Source: Caballeronia insecticola (GTDB taxonomy: Bacteria > Pseudomonadota > Gammaproteobacteria > Burkholderiales > Burkholderiaceae). Taken from it: DNA of 64,000 bases. The notes below the pieces were generated by a model. The model searched no databases. It had not been told where the DNA came from and was given only the letters and a program-made list of their open reading frames with translations. Shown piece by piece: positions 25,498 to 35,439 of this stretch (position 1 is the first letter of the stretch; every line of letters starts with the position of its first letter). Location: positions 310,001 to 374,000 of the forward strand of contig NC_021289.1 in NCBI RefSeq assembly GCF_000402035.1. The letters run 5' to 3'. Position numbers and translations under genes: made by a program.

Positions 25498-28013
25498 CGC
25501 GATACATTCCCGCAGACGAACGGCCCGAGCGTCGGCAAGCCGTGCCCTTGCGCGGCATACGGCACGCTCGCTTCGCAGTGCTTGCCGGCGGGCGCGGCAT
25601 CGAGCGTGTTGGCGCGGGCGAGATCGTCGATGAAGGCGAGGCCGTCGTAGCCCACCACATAGTGCTTGCCCGTTTCACGATGCGTCAGCGCCGTGCCCGG
25701 CGGCAACGGCGCGCCGCCCGCATCGACGAGCTGCAACTGCGCGCCCGTGAAGCCGTGCAGCGGAAAGCGCGCCAGCACGCCCGCGCGCGATTGCGGCGCG
25801 AGATTCAGTTGCGTCGTGCTGACGGCGGTATCGGCGGGCAGGTCGAGCGGATCGATCGCCAGATGATTCGCCTGATACGCGACGAGATCCGGCACGAGCA
25901 AATGCCCCGCCGCGTTGGTCTTGCCGATCTCGCGGTTCTCGTGCAGCACGGGCACGTCCGGCACGCCGTCGGTGGAGACGAGCGCGAAGGCATCGTCGAT
26001 ACGGCGGCCCGCGAGCACGTCGCCCGCCATCAACACGAGCGAGCCCGATGCGTCGAGTTCGCCATACACGCGCGAATCGACGCTTGCCACGGTCGCAAGC
26101 AGATCGCCGTAGCGTCCGCGATACGCGCCTTGTCCGAGCGACTGCTGGATGCCGTTCTGACGGGCCGTCTGCACCTGCCAGCCGAAGCCGCCGCCGTAAT
26201 CGGCGGTTTTCGTGACGGCCGCGCCGAACAGCGGCTTGCCGTGATCCGTGCCCGCATCGACGCTCGCATTGAGCGCGCCGCCCAGCGCGAAACTCAACGC
26301 GACGAAGACGCCCGTGTTATGCGTGTCGCCGAAGTCGTGATAGATGCTCGCCGCGAGCGACGTGCCGCGCGGCAGCGTCACCGAATAGGCGAGCGAGCCG
26401 ATGCGCGAGTCGCCGTAGTACGGATCGTCCAGTCCGACGTAACTCGCGCTCGCCGTGCTCGACGAGCCGAACACGCGCAGCGGCGCGGCGAGCGTCGCGC
26501 GATAGGTCGAACGCGGCACGGGCGTGCCTTCGGCGGAGGCGAGGTCGCTGTAGTGCGGCGTCGCTTTCTGCGCTTGCAAGTCGATGGACAGCGCGGGCGT
26601 GCGCCATTGCCATCCCGCCGAGATTTGCAGACCGCTGCCGCCGTTCGCGGAGGGCGCGGGGACGGGCGTCGCCGCCGGTGCAACCGACGCAAAACCGCCG
26701 TAATAACCGGGTGGATACACGTAGAGCGGCGCCGGATTCGAGCCGCCGTTGCCCGCGCTGCCCGCAATCGACACGTTGAACACGCCCGCCTGCCCGACGC
26801 CGAACAACATGCCGATGCCCGCGTTATACACGCCGCGCGTCGCTTCGGCGTGGGCTTCGAACGTGAAGGTATCGGTGAGCCCGCGCCGCAGCGACGCGGA
26901 GATCGACGGATCGCCCGCATAGTCGAACGAGCGCAGCGCGTAGGCGCGCCGCACGAAACCCGCTTCCACCGAGAAATCCGTGAGGCCGCGCGCGAGCAGG
27001 CGGGCGTCGATGTAGAGCGGCACTGTCGTCATGACGCTGCGCCCGAGCACGTCGCGACTCACGATGACGGCTTCGCCCGCACCGTTGATCGCGGGCACCG
27101 CATTGATGACGAACGGTCCCGAAGGCGCGTTGCCGCTGTACTGGCGCACGTTGTTTACATACAGATCGACGGCGCTCGGCACCGCAGCCGATCCCGCGAG
27201 CGCGGGCACCGGATAGGTGACGAGATCGGGCCGCAGCGCGAAATCGCGCGAGATTTGCGCGCCGCCCATGCGCACCGGCCGCGTCCACGTGAGCGATGAG
27301 GAGATCGTGTCGCCGAGGCGCGTCGTGACGAGCGATGCCGTGTCCGAATGGCTCCACGACGTATCGAGCCGCACGTAGCTGCGACGGTCCGCGTACCAGT
27401 ACGCGGTGCCGGTGTTGTCGAGCACGCCGCCCGGATAGAAGAAGCGTTGCTCGCTGTAGAGGCCGTATTGCGTCGGCGAGTTGGTCTGCACCGTGGCTTC
27501 GTAATTGATGACGAGGCCGGTGCCCGTGGCCGCCGTCGGCGCGCGCGCGGGCGTGTTGGCGAGCGCGGCGGGCATGCGGCGTGCATCGGTGGCTTCGAAG
27601 TCGATGCGCTGCCGCTCCGGCCGGTACGTGTAGCGCAAACCGGGCACGAAGCCGAGCGCGATGCGGCCTTGCGCGTCGGGCCGCAGGTCGTCGGTGCGCA
27701 GGCCGAGGTCGCGCAGTTCGTCGGCGGTCGTGTAGATCATCGTGTTCGTCACGAAGAATTCCGCGATCTTTTGCGTCGACGTGCCGTTGATCGCCACTTC
27801 CAGATAAAGCTCGCCCTGCGCGTTCGCTATTGCATTGCCCGCGTTACCCGCATTGCCCGCATTGCCGGCGACCGGCAGCGCGGTATTCGATACGGCGGCA
27901 AGCGTCGTGGCCATGTCATCGGCCCGCGCCGGCACGCACGCCGACGCGAGCACGCCCGCGGCCAAAACCCGACGCGCGCGGGCCAGAGGCGAATGCCTTC
28001 GCGACGATCGCAT
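25494..28013 (-). CDS. Outer-membrane fimbrial usher (CsuD-like)
   Basis: An 839-residue usher: signal peptide (about 1-31), an N-terminal domain (LYLEVAINGTSTQKIAEF...), a beta barrel with the plug region, and C-terminal domains ending near CGNVSR. It assembles subunits delivered by the chaperone into a fibre. A 9-bp DNA repeat near the mature N-terminus (27832-27867) gives an Asn-Ala-Gly tandem, which is unusual for the family. Gene order SCPU, chaperone, usher, two-domain SCPU matches the csu arrangement. Confidence 0.9.
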   Translation of the reverse strand: MRSSRRHSPLARARRVLAAGVLASACVPARADDMATTLAAVSNTALPVAGNAGNAGNAGNAIANAQGELYLEVAINGTSTQKIAEFFVTNTMIYTTADELRDLGLRTDDLRPDAQGRIALGFVPGLRYTYRPERQRIDFEATDARRMPAALANTPARAPTAATGTGLVINYEATVQTNSPTQYGLYSEQRFFYPGGVLDNTGTAYWYADRRSYVRLDTSWSHSDTASLVTTRLGDTISSSLTWTRPVRMGGAQISRDFALRPDLVTYPVPALAGSAAVPSAVDLYVNNVRQYSGNAPSGPFVINAVPAINGAGEAVIVSRDVLGRSVMTTVPLYIDARLLARGLTDFSVEAGFVRRAYALRSFDYAGDPSISASLRRGLTDTFTFEAHAEATRGVYNAGIGMLFGVGQAGVFNVSIAGSAGNGGSNPAPLYVYPPGYYGGFASVAPAATPVPAPSANGGSGLQISAGWQWRTPALSIDLQAQKATPHYSDLASAEGTPVPRSTYRATLAAPLRVFGSSSTASASYVGLDDPYYGDSRIGSLAYSVTLPRGTSLAASIYHDFGDTHNTGVFVALSFALGGALNASVDAGTDHGKPLFGAAVTKTADYGGGFGWQVQTARQNGIQQSLGQGAYRGRYGDLLATVASVDSRVYGELDASGSLVLMAGDVLAGRRIDDAFALVSTDGVPDVPVLHENREIGKTNAAGHLLVPDLVAYQANHLAIDPLDLPADTAVSTTQLNLAPQSRAGVLARFPLHGFTGAQLQLVDAGGAPLPPGTALTHRETGKHYVVGYDGLAFIDDLARANTLDAAPAGKHCEASVPYAAQGHGLPTLGPFVCGNVSR

Positions 28014-28020
28014 CCACGGC

Positions 28021-28827
28021 TCAGCGACCGGGCGGCGGCGCGGATGCAGACCCGCTCGCCGGCTCGGCGATATTCACGCGCGTCGTCACCGGCTCGCCGT
28101 TGACGAGCGCATGCACGGTCGCCGACGTCACGTTCGCGGGCGCGCCCGCCACCGGCCAGCGGCGCACCGCGCGCGGCAACGCGTAGCCGAGCAGGCCTGC
28201 GGAGAGTTGCGTCGACTGGCCGTCGGGCCATTCCAGACGCACGCGGCTCAGTTGTGCGTGGAGATCGGTGTTGTTCGCCGCGCGCAGCATCAGCGGCGCG
28301 CCGGCCTGCGCGTCCTTGCGTTCGAGCGTCAGCGCGAGCGGCGGCGCGCGTTCGTCGGAAACGCCCGCGAACACCGGCACCGAATAGCGCAACTGCATGC
28401 GCACGCCGGTGGCCGTCGCGCTTTGCCCGTTGGGAATTTCGTCGATCAGCAGCCGGTAGGTTTCCTCGCGCGCGAGCGGCGCATGGCTTACGCGCAGGAT
28501 GCGGATGGTCTGATCGCCGTTCGGCGCGATACGCACGATCGGCGGGCTCGCGACGATCTCCGACGTGCGCTCCAGATGGTCTTCGTCGAGCGACTGCGTC
28601 CACGCGAACACGCGCACTTGTGCATTGAGCGGCACAGAGCCGTCGTTGTGCAGCGTGAGCGCGGCGGCGGGCTTGTCGACGGAGAGATCGAGCCGGATCG
28701 GCGACACCTGCAACGCCGCCGCCCACGCGGAGCCGTCGATCGTCCCCAACGTCAGCACGGCGAAAATGCAGGCGAGCGCGCGCCTTCCGAGCCGCCGCGC
28801 GGCCCGGCCAAACTGCGGATCGCGCAT
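28021..28827 (-). CDS. Periplasmic fimbrial chaperone (CsuC-like)
   Basis: A 268-residue pili-assembly chaperone. A signal peptide ends near AWA (about residue 36), followed by two immunoglobulin-like domains. The G1-strand region QTIRILRVSH and the conserved EETYRLLIDEIP identify the family. It should cap SCPU subunits by donor-strand complementation. It lies 2 bp after the major subunit and 7 bp before the usher, so they are one transcript. Confidence 0.9.
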   Translation of the reverse strand: MRDPQFGRAARRLGRRALACIFAVLTLGTIDGSAWAAALQVSPIRLDLSVDKPAAALTLHNDGSVPLNAQVRVFAWTQSLDEDHLERTSEIVASPPIVRIAPNGDQTIRILRVSHAPLAREETYRLLIDEIPNGQSATATGVRMQLRYSVPVFAGVSDERAPPLALTLERKDAQAGAPLMLRAANNTDLHAQLSRVRLEWPDGQSTQLSAGLLGYALPRAVRRWPVAGAPANVTSATVHALVNGEPVTTRVNIAEPASGSASAPPPGR

Positions 28828-28829
28828 GC

Positions 28830-29339
28830 CTAGAAGGTGATGGTCGCGGTAACGGTCGACGTGTAGGTGCCGGCGGCGGGCGTCGTCTGCGGCGCGACGC
28901 GGCCATAGACCGTCAGCGTCTGCGCGGCGCCGTTGCCGGTGCCCGACAGCGTGTCCGTGCCGACCGTCTGGCCCCAGACGAGCGTGCGCGCGGAATCGCG
29001 ATACAGCTGATAGCCGACGGTCGGCGTGGGCGTGCCGGTGCCCGCGAGCAGACGGCTGGTGATGGTCGAGCCGGTGACCGAACCCGCGTCGAGCCCGACG
29101 TTATAGGCCGCGCCGTTCGAGCAGGTGACGGAGAGCGTCGTCGTCTGGTCGATGTTGGCGGCAATGACGCCCGAGTTGCCGAAATTCAGCGGATTGGCCG
29201 CGATCTGGCAATCGTTCTGCAGCGTGAGGGACACCGTGAAGGTGGTGGTTCGCGTGGCGGCGCCGGCTCCGAGCGGAACGAGCGGTCCCATGGCCAACGC
29301 AAGCGAAATGAACGAAACCGCAATCGATCGACGACGCAT
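28830..29339 (-). CDS. Spore-coat-U fimbrial major subunit (CsuA/B-like)
   Basis: A 169-residue secreted single-domain SCPU protein: signal peptide (about 1-27), then NDCQIAANPLNFGNSG, SVTCSNGAAYNVGLDAG and the closing TYTSTVTATITF. It is likely the repeating shaft subunit. The start has a GAGGT ribosome site. The upstream gap holds three GTAAC motifs, a likely control point for the operon. Confidence 0.87.
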   Translation of the reverse strand: MRRRSIAVSFISLALAMGPLVPLGAGAATRTTTFTVSLTLQNDCQIAANPLNFGNSGVIAANIDQTTTLSVTCSNGAAYNVGLDAGSVTGSTITSRLLAGTGTPTPTVGYQLYRDSARTLVWGQTVGTDTLSGTGNGAAQTLTVYGRVAPQTTPAAGTYTSTVTATITF

Positions 29340-29452
29340 TTTTCACCTCTTTTTTATTGGAAGTGTCCGTCGCCAACGTTTGCGCAGGCTCATTCAGCAG
29401 GTTGGCGCCTCGGTGGACATTTTCATTCTTGTTCATTCCTCAGACAAGAGAC

Positions 29453-29480
29453 GTAACCGATTGTAACAATGTGATGTAAC
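29453..29480 (-). promoter_or_regulatory. Three GTTAC direct repeats upstream of the fimbria operon
   Basis: GTAAC (GTTAC on the minus strand) occurs at 29453, 29463 and 29476, about 115 bp upstream of the major subunit. Two copies are exactly 10 bp apart, one helical turn, as in direct-repeat sites of OmpR-family response regulators. The assignment is inferred; no binding protein is identified. Confidence 0.4.
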
Positions 29481-29504
29481 GGATCGTCCGCCGCAACGGT
29501 GCGG

Positions 29505-29795
29505 TCAGAACGCGATTTCGACGACCGACGCATTGCCGCCGCGGCCCGGCTTGAGTTCGGCCACGCGAAAGTTCGCGAAGTATTCGCCGGTGAGAATGCG
29601 GTATTGCCCGCCCGCCGAGCAGGCGACGGCCGGCTGATGCGCGGTGGTGTCGAGCGTGCAGATGTCGTAGATCGTCAGCGTGACGGGCAACTCGGCGCTG
29701 CCGGTCGCGGCGAGCGACGAAGGCGCGGGGCCGGTCACGAGCGCGGGCATGAGCACGGCGGCTCCGGCCGCGAGCGGGCGAATGCGAAAAGCCAT
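29505..29795 (-). CDS. Small secreted SCPU-like protein
   Basis: A 96-residue protein with a signal peptide (about 1-30). The mature part contains a Cys pair and the string VACSAGGQYRIL, which resembles the VTC-x-G-x-Y core of SCPU domains, and it closes with an alternating beta strand (ASVVEIAF). It looks like a shortened SCPU fold without the long middle region. It is first on the same strand as the csu-like operon but separated from it by 165 bp. The ATG at 29795 is preferred over one at 29852 because it begins the signal peptide. Confidence 0.65.
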   Translation of the reverse strand: MAFRIRPLAAGAAVLMPALVTGPAPSSLAATGSAELPVTLTIYDICTLDTTAHQPAVACSAGGQYRILTGEYFANFRVAELKPGRGGNASVVEIAF

Positions 29796-29902
29796 GGGAT
29801 TCACGGGAAGCGGACGAAGGAGGCGGCGCGTGTCAGCCGCGAGCGCCAACACGGCGCTTGCCTTCGTTTACGGCATTTTCCGTATGAACTTGATGGCGAA
29901 CT

Positions 29903-31024
29903 TCAGGCAGCCGCAGTCTCGGTAACCGGACGCATGCGTTCGAGCGCGCTGCCGTCGTCGCGAAACAGATGGACGTGGCGAATGCTGAAGCCTGCATTCA
30001 GCCGCTGCCCTTCCATGGCGGTGGATTCGCCCGAGCCCTTCACCTGAATCACGAGATCGTTCGGCAAGCGCAGATGCAGCAAGGTCTCGCCGCCGAGATG
30101 TTCGATCACGATGACTTCGCCGGTGAGACCGCTGTCGATGTCGCCGCCGCATGCTTCGACGAAATGCTCGGGCCGGATGCCGAGCGTAAGTGTTTCCCCC
30201 GCCTTCACCGACGCGCCCGCGAACGGCAGCGTGAGCGTCTCGCCGCCGGGCAGTTCGATGGTGACGCCCGCCGCGTCCACACGCGCCACGCGCACGTCCA
30301 TGAAGTTCATCTTCGGCGACCCGATGAAGCCCGCAACGAAGCGATTACGCGGCGTCCGATACAGTTCGAGCGGCGAGCCGATCTGCTCCACGCGCCCGTG
30401 ATTCAGCACGACGATGCGATCGGCCATGGTCATCGCTTCGGTCTGATCGTGCGTGACGTAGATCATCGTCGCGTTGAGCTGCTTGTGCAGCTTGATGAGT
30501 TCGAGGCGCATCTGCACGCGCAGAGCGGCATCGAGATTGGAGAGCGGCTCGTCGAAGAGAAAGACTTGCGGTTCGCGCACGATCGAACGGCCGATCGCAA
30601 CACGCTGACGTTGCCCGCCCGACAACGCGCGCGGACGCCGTTCGAGCAACTGACCGATCTGAAGAATCTCCGCCGCGCGATGCACGCGCTCCTTGATCTG
30701 CGCTTCGGGCAGCTTCAGCATGCGCAGCCCGAAGGCGATGTTTTCGTACACCGTCATATGCGGATAGAGCGCATACGACTGAAACACCATGGCGACGCCA
30801 CGCTGCGACGGTTCGAGGTCGGTCACGTCTTCGCCGCCGATCAGTACTTGCCCGGAGTCGCTGCGTTCGAGTCCGGCGATGGTGCGCAGCAAGGTGGACT
30901 TGCCGCACCCCGAAGGACCGACGAAGACCATGAACTCGCGATCGGTCACTTCGATGTCCACGTCCTTCAGCACTTCGATACCGGCAAAGGTCTTGCGGAT
31001 CTGCTGCAGATGAACTGCGCTCAT
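29903..31024 (-). CDS. Sugar/polyol ABC transporter ATP-binding protein (MalK/UgpC type)
   Basis: A 373-residue ATPase with Walker [12 protein letters not shown]-loop, signature [14 protein letters not shown], Walker [13 protein letters not shown] and the C-terminal OB-fold regulatory domain containing GIRPEHF. It energises import with the two permeases and binding protein encoded divergently 200 bp away. The ATG at 31024 has an AGGAGA ribosome site and starts the canonical MSAVHLQQI; longer starts run into the divergent promoter. Confidence 0.92.
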   Translation of the reverse strand: MSAVHLQQIRKTFAGIEVLKDVDIEVTDREFMVFVGPSGCGKSTLLRTIAGLERSDSGQVLIGGEDVTDLEPSQRGVAMVFQSYALYPHMTVYENIAFGLRMLKLPEAQIKERVHRAAEILQIGQLLERRPRALSGGQRQRVAIGRSIVREPQVFLFDEPLSNLDAALRVQMRLELIKLHKQLNATMIYVTHDQTEAMTMADRIVVLNHGRVEQIGSPLELYRTPRNRFVAGFIGSPKMNFMDVRVARVDAAGVTIELPGGETLTLPFAGASVKAGETLTLGIRPEHFVEACGGDIDSGLTGEVIVIEHLGGETLLHLRLPNDLVIQVKGSGESTAMEGQRLNAGFSIRHVHLFRDDGSALERMRPVTETAAA

Positions 31025-31083
31025 ACGCGTCTCCTGTGTGCTGCTGCGGCAGCGCAGCATCGGATGCATCGTCGATTTTGTTC

Positions 31084-31133
31084 TTGACAACCTGTTCGGG
31101 CCAAAATATACAATTGTAAAACCGAAATTACAA
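31084..31133 (+). promoter_or_regulatory. Sigma-70 promoter with overlapping operator for the polyol genes
   Basis: TTGACA (31084-31089) and TATACA (31107-31112) are 17 bp apart and face the binding-protein gene. The -10 overlaps a perfect palindrome TACAATTGTA (31109-31118), and TTGTAA-N8-TTACAA (31114-31133) forms a second inverted repeat covering the expected start site. This is a good position for repression by the SorC-type regulator encoded in the same cluster (inference). Confidence 0.7.
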
Positions 31134-31223
31134 GTGAAACGCGAAGCACGGAAAGCACACGAAAAGCACGAGACAGACGAATCCGCAAGCCAGACCCGCT
31201 CGATAAAAACCAAGGAGACAGGC

Positions 31224-32594
31224 ATGAAGAAGCGCTTCATCCCGGCCAGGCAACTCGGCCCGATCAAACACGTCGCGGCAGTCGCGCTGCTGGCGGCGAG
31301 CGCGGCGTTCGCCGCATCGAATGCGCAAGCCTGGACTCTGAAGGAAGCCGCGCAGCCGTACTCCGGCACCACCATCAAGGCCATCTTTCTCGATCGTCCC
31401 GGCTACAAGGCCGCGCAGCAACTGATACCGCAGTTCGAGAAGGAAACGGGCATCAAGGTGCGCTGGGAAGTGATTCCCTACGAGAACACGCGCGAGAAGG
31501 AAGTGCTCAATTTCGTGGGCGGCGGCGATCAGGACATCGTGCTTGTGGACGTCGTGTGGATCGGTGAATTCGCGAGCAACAAGTGGCTCGTGCCGATCAA
31601 GAAATTCACCGACGACCCCAAGCTCGCGGACCCGAATCTTAATCTGCCGGGCTTCTTCCCGATCCTGCTGGATTCGTTCGGCACATGGGACAAGGTCGCA
31701 TACGGTTTGCCGTTCGATAACTATTCGGGCCTGATGTTCTACAACAAGTGCATGTTGAAGGACGCGGGCTTCGACGCGCCGCCGAAGACCTGGGACGAGC
31801 TTCTCAACACCTATGCGCCGAAGCTCACGAAGGGCGACAAGTTCGCCTTCGCGCTGCAATCGCGCCGCGGCGAGACGCAATCGGCGGACAGTTTCATGCG
31901 CGTGTTGTGGCCGAACGGCGGCTCGCTGCTCGATGCGAAGTTCAAGTCGAACCTGATGTCGCCGGAATCGCAGGCGGGCCTCGAATACCGGCAGAAGCTG
32001 ATGAAGTACATGCCGCCGGGCATCGTCGATTTCGATCACGCCGAAGCGGTGAATGCGCTTGCGCAAGGCCAGGTTGCGATGATCACCGAATGGTCCGCGT
32101 TCTATCCCACGCTCACCGATCCGAGCAAGTCGAAGATCGGCAACTGCCTCGCGATCACCACCGAGCCGAAAGGTCCGGCGGGCCTGAAGCCCGCACTCGG
32201 CGGCTTCTCGCTTGCGGTCAACGCGAAGTCAAACGCGAAGAAGCAGGCGGCGTCGTGGCTCTTCATTCAGTGGATCACGTCCGAAGCCATGGCGAAGCCT
32301 TATCTCGAAGCGGGCGGCGTGCCGGCGCGCATGGCCATCTATCAGGACAAGGCCGTGCAGGACAAGTATCCGTTCGTGAAGCCGATGGTCGAATCGTGGC
32401 AGGGCGGCGTGCCTGATTATCGTCCGCGCTTCCCTGAATGGCCGGCGGTGTCGGAAGTCATCGGCGAATGGGGCAGCAAGATGATGCTCGGACAGGTGAC
32501 GGTGAAGGAGGGCGCGCAGACCATCGGTCAGAAGACCGAGGACATCCTGAAGAAAGCGGGCTATTACGACGGCAAGAAGCCTTTGCTGAAGTAA
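31224..32594 (+). CDS. ABC transporter periplasmic sugar/polyol-binding protein
   Basis: A 456-residue type 1 binding protein: signal peptide (about 1-36, ending near AQA), then [19 protein letters not shown] and the typical two-lobe pattern with [12 protein letters not shown] and [11 protein letters not shown]. It captures the substrate for the MalFG-type permeases immediately downstream. AAGGAG at 31212 fixes the ATG at 31224. The neighbouring dehydrogenases point to a pentitol or hexitol, not a hexose (inference). Confidence 0.9.
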   Translation: MKKRFIPARQLGPIKHVAAVALLAASAAFAASNAQAWTLKEAAQPYSGTTIKAIFLDRPGYKAAQQLIPQFEKETGIKVRWEVIPYENTREKEVLNFVGGGDQDIVLVDVVWIGEFASNKWLVPIKKFTDDPKLADPNLNLPGFFPILLDSFGTWDKVAYGLPFDNYSGLMFYNKCMLKDAGFDAPPKTWDELLNTYAPKLTKGDKFAFALQSRRGETQSADSFMRVLWPNGGSLLDAKFKSNLMSPESQAGLEYRQKLMKYMPPGIVDFDHAEAVNALAQGQVAMITEWSAFYPTLTDPSKSKIGNCLAITTEPKGPAGLKPALGGFSLAVNAKSNAKKQAASWLFIQWITSEAMAKPYLEAGGVPARMAIYQDKAVQDKYPFVKPMVESWQGGVPDYRPRFPEWPAVSEVIGEWGSKMMLGQVTVKEGAQTIGQKTEDILKKAGYYDGKKPLLK

Positions 32595-32621
32595 CTACAC
32601 TCAAGGAACCGGAGGCGACGA

Positions 32622-33551
32622 ATGGCATCGACAGCAACGCACGCGCGAAGACGCGCCAAGTCCGCGCGCTACTTCGGCATCGTGCCGCGTTCGCCCGCTT
32701 TCTGGTTCCTGATTCCCGCAATCGCCGCGCTCGCGATCATCGGCGTGTATCCGCTGCTGCTCGCGCTCTATAACTCGTTCCATCAGTACAAGCTCGCGGA
32801 TCTCGCCTCGGGCACGCCGTGGGTCGGCGTCGACAACTACATTGCGACGCTCACCGATCCGAGTTTCTGGGGCGCGCTCGGGCGCACGGCGCTGTTTCTG
32901 TGCGTCACGCTGCCGATAGAAATCGCGCTCGGGCTGTTCGCGGCGCTGCTGCTGCATCGCACCGACTTGCCGTGGATGCGGGCGGCCGCGCGCGTGAGCC
33001 TCGTCATTCCGATGGCGACCACGTATGCGGTCGTCGGCCTGATCGGGCGGCTGATCTTCAACCGGCAGTTCGGCGTGGCGAATTATCTGACGGGCCTCAT
33101 CGGCATTCCGCCGCAGGACTGGCTCGCGGACCCGACGCTCGCCTTCGTCTCCGTGATGATCATGGATATCTGGCAGTGGACGCCGTTCTGCGCGCTGATT
33201 TTGCTTGCCGGACTTTCGATGGTGCCGAAAGAAGCGGAAGAAGCCGCGCGCCTCGAAACGCCGAAGTGGAGCATGATCCTGTGGCATCTGCAGCGTCCTT
33301 ACTTGCTGCCGGGCCTCACGGCCATTCTCATTCTTCGTTCCGCCGACATGCTCAAGATGTTCGATGCCGTCTTCACGATGACGCGCGGCGGCCCCGGCGC
33401 GGCAACGGAATTCATCAGCGTCTATATCCAGCGTGTGGGCTTTCGTTTGTTCGATCAGGGCATGGCGTCGGCGCAGGCGATCATCCTGCTCATTCTGACG
33501 ATCGTGCTGTCGCGTCTTTATATCCGCTTCGTCTATCGGGAGGCTGCGTGA
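32622..33551 (+). CDS. ABC sugar/polyol permease (MalF type)
   Basis: A 309-residue inner-membrane permease with six predicted helices and the coupling EAA-like loop [25 protein letters not shown]. It pairs with the next gene to form the transport channel. The ribosome site is GGAGG. Its TGA overlaps the GTG start of the partner permease (GTGA). Confidence 0.92.
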   Translation: MASTATHARRRAKSARYFGIVPRSPAFWFLIPAIAALAIIGVYPLLLALYNSFHQYKLADLASGTPWVGVDNYIATLTDPSFWGALGRTALFLCVTLPIEIALGLFAALLLHRTDLPWMRAAARVSLVIPMATTYAVVGLIGRLIFNRQFGVANYLTGLIGIPPQDWLADPTLAFVSVMIMDIWQWTPFCALILLAGLSMVPKEAEEAARLETPKWSMILWHLQRPYLLPGLTAILILRSADMLKMFDAVFTMTRGGPGAATEFISVYIQRVGFRLFDQGMASAQAIILLILTIVLSRLYIRFVYREAA

Positions 33552-34414
33552 GTTCGATCAACGTGTCAGTCACGCAACGCGCGAAGCGCGCACGCGCCGC
33601 AAGAAAACGCGCCACTGTATGGCATTTTCTGGGCCTCGTCGTCGTGTTCATGTCCTCGGTGTTTCCGTTTTACTGGATGGTCACGACGAGCCTGAAGAGC
33701 CAGTCCGACGCGCTCGCCTATCCGCCGAAATGGCTTTTTTCGCCGACGCTTCATCACTATTCCGCGGCGCTCTTCGAACATGATGTGGCGGGCAGCTTGC
33801 TCAATTCGCTGATCATCGCGAGCAGTACGACCGTGCTCGCCATTCTGCTCGGCACGCCCGCGGCCTACGCGCTCGCGCGCTACGAGTTTCGCGGCAAGGA
33901 AGACCTGTGGTTCTGGTTCATCTCCAATCGCATGGTGAGCCCGGTAGTGCTCGCGGTGCCGTTCTTCCTGATCGCGACGAAGCTCGGACTCGTCGATACG
34001 CATATCGTGCTGATCCTGCTCTATCTGACGTTCTCGCTGCCGATCGTCGTGTGGATCTGCACCGATCAGTTCCGCAACATTCCGGTCGAACTCGATGAAG
34101 CCGCGCGGCTCGACGGCGCGTCGCCGTGGCGTGTGTTCTGGCGCATCAATCTGCCACTTGCGATGCCGGGCATCGTCGTCTCGGCGATCTTCGCGTTCAT
34201 CTTCTCGTGGAACGATCTGCTCTATGCGCTCGTGCTGACGCGCAGCGACGCGATCACTTCGCCCGTTGCGGCAACGAGCTACATGAGCGGCTATGAATTG
34301 CCGTGGGGCGAAATCATGGCGACGGGCACGCTGATCGTGCTGCCGATGGTGATCTTCGCATTGCTCGTATCGGGCCGACTGGTGCAAGGCCTGACGATGG
34401 GCGCGGTGAAATAA
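33548..34414 (+). CDS. ABC sugar/polyol permease (MalG type)
   Basis: A 288-residue inner-membrane permease with six helices and the EAA motif [25 protein letters not shown]. Translation begins at a GTG overlapping the previous stop, so the two permeases should be made in equal amounts. The C-terminus [11 protein letters not shown] is typical of the family. Confidence 0.92.
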   Translation: MSSINVSVTQRAKRARAARKRATVWHFLGLVVVFMSSVFPFYWMVTTSLKSQSDALAYPPKWLFSPTLHHYSAALFEHDVAGSLLNSLIIASSTTVLAILLGTPAAYALARYEFRGKEDLWFWFISNRMVSPVVLAVPFFLIATKLGLVDTHIVLILLYLTFSLPIVVWICTDQFRNIPVELDEAARLDGASPWRVFWRINLPLAMPGIVVSAIFAFIFSWNDLLYALVLTRSDAITSPVAATSYMSGYELPWGEIMATGTLIVLPMVIFALLVSGRLVQGLTMGAVK

Positions 34415-34448
34415 AATCGCGGCGCCTTTCATTCAACATTGGAACACC

Positions 34449-35429
34449 ATGAGCAAGAGCGCACCGCCCATCGCCCTCGCAGAAGCGGACGATGCCATCG
34501 ACTCGGAAGAGGAACTGCAGGCGCGCGTCGCGTGGCACTACTACGTCGGCAATCTGACGCAGCAGGAGATCGCGCAACGTATCGGCAGCAATCGCGTGCG
34601 CGTGAACCGGCTGCTCGCCGCGAGCCGCGAATCGGGTCTCGTGCAGATCACCATCAACAGCAAGATTGCGCCGTGCGTGGCGCTGGAAGAAGCCCTCGCG
34701 AAGCGCTTCGGGCTGGAATGCGCGGTCGTCGTGCCGACCGGCGCGAACAACGAAGCGAACAACGCGGCGCTGGGCATCGGCGCGGCGGCCTTCTTCGCGA
34801 AGCAGATCGTGGCGGGCCAGACCATCGGCCTCGGCTGGGGCCGCACGATTCGCTCCGTGCTGCGCGCGATGCCGCAACGCACGTATGGCGCGGTGTCGGC
34901 GGTGTCGTTGCAGGGCGGGCTGTCGCATTGCCCGAGCATCAATACGTTCGATATCGTGTCGGACTTCGCCAACATCTGCCGCGCGGACGGCTATCTTTTC
35001 GCGGCGCCGATCTATGTGAGCAGCCAGAAGGCGCGCGATGTGATCCTGCAGGAAGAGACCGTGCGCGAGACTTACGAACTCGCACGCAATGCCGACCTCG
35101 CGCTGCTCACGTGCGGCGATCTGACGGAATCGCTCGTGGTGACATACGGCATCGAGAATCCTGAGCAATTGCGCGCGCTGGAAAAGGCCGGTGCGGTCGG
35201 CGACATGCTCGGTCATTTCATGGATGCGCACGGCGAACTGATCGATCATGCGCTGAACCGGCGCACCGTTGCCATTACGCTCGACGACCTGCGCAAGATC
35301 AAGCGCGTGGTTCTCGTGAGCGGCGGCAAGAAGAAGTTTCATGTGACGCGCGCGGCATTGCGCGGACGTTATCCGTCGGTGCTCGTGACCGATGAGGACA
35401 CCGCGCGCCGTCTCTGCGAAGAGCCCTGA
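34449..35429 (+). CDS. SorC/DeoR-type sugar-responsive regulator
   Basis: A 326-residue regulator with an N-terminal helix-turn-helix (LTQQEIAQRIGSNRVRVNRLL, about 37-57) and a C-terminal sugar-binding domain related to phosphosugar isomerases (GLGWGRT, VSLQGGL, ADLALLTCGDL). SorC proteins are tetrameric and respond to phosphorylated sugars or polyols. It lies within the transport-dehydrogenase cluster, so it probably controls the promoter at 31084-31133. Confidence 0.9.
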   Translation: MSKSAPPIALAEADDAIDSEEELQARVAWHYYVGNLTQQEIAQRIGSNRVRVNRLLAASRESGLVQITINSKIAPCVALEEALAKRFGLECAVVVPTGANNEANNAALGIGAAAFFAKQIVAGQTIGLGWGRTIRSVLRAMPQRTYGAVSAVSLQGGLSHCPSINTFDIVSDFANICRADGYLFAAPIYVSSQKARDVILQEETVRETYELARNADLALLTCGDLTESLVVTYGIENPEQLRALEKAGAVGDMLGHFMDAHGELIDHALNRRTVAITLDDLRKIKRVVLVSGGKKKFHVTRAALRGRYPSVLVTDEDTARRLCEEP

Positions 35430-35439
35430 AGACGACACC

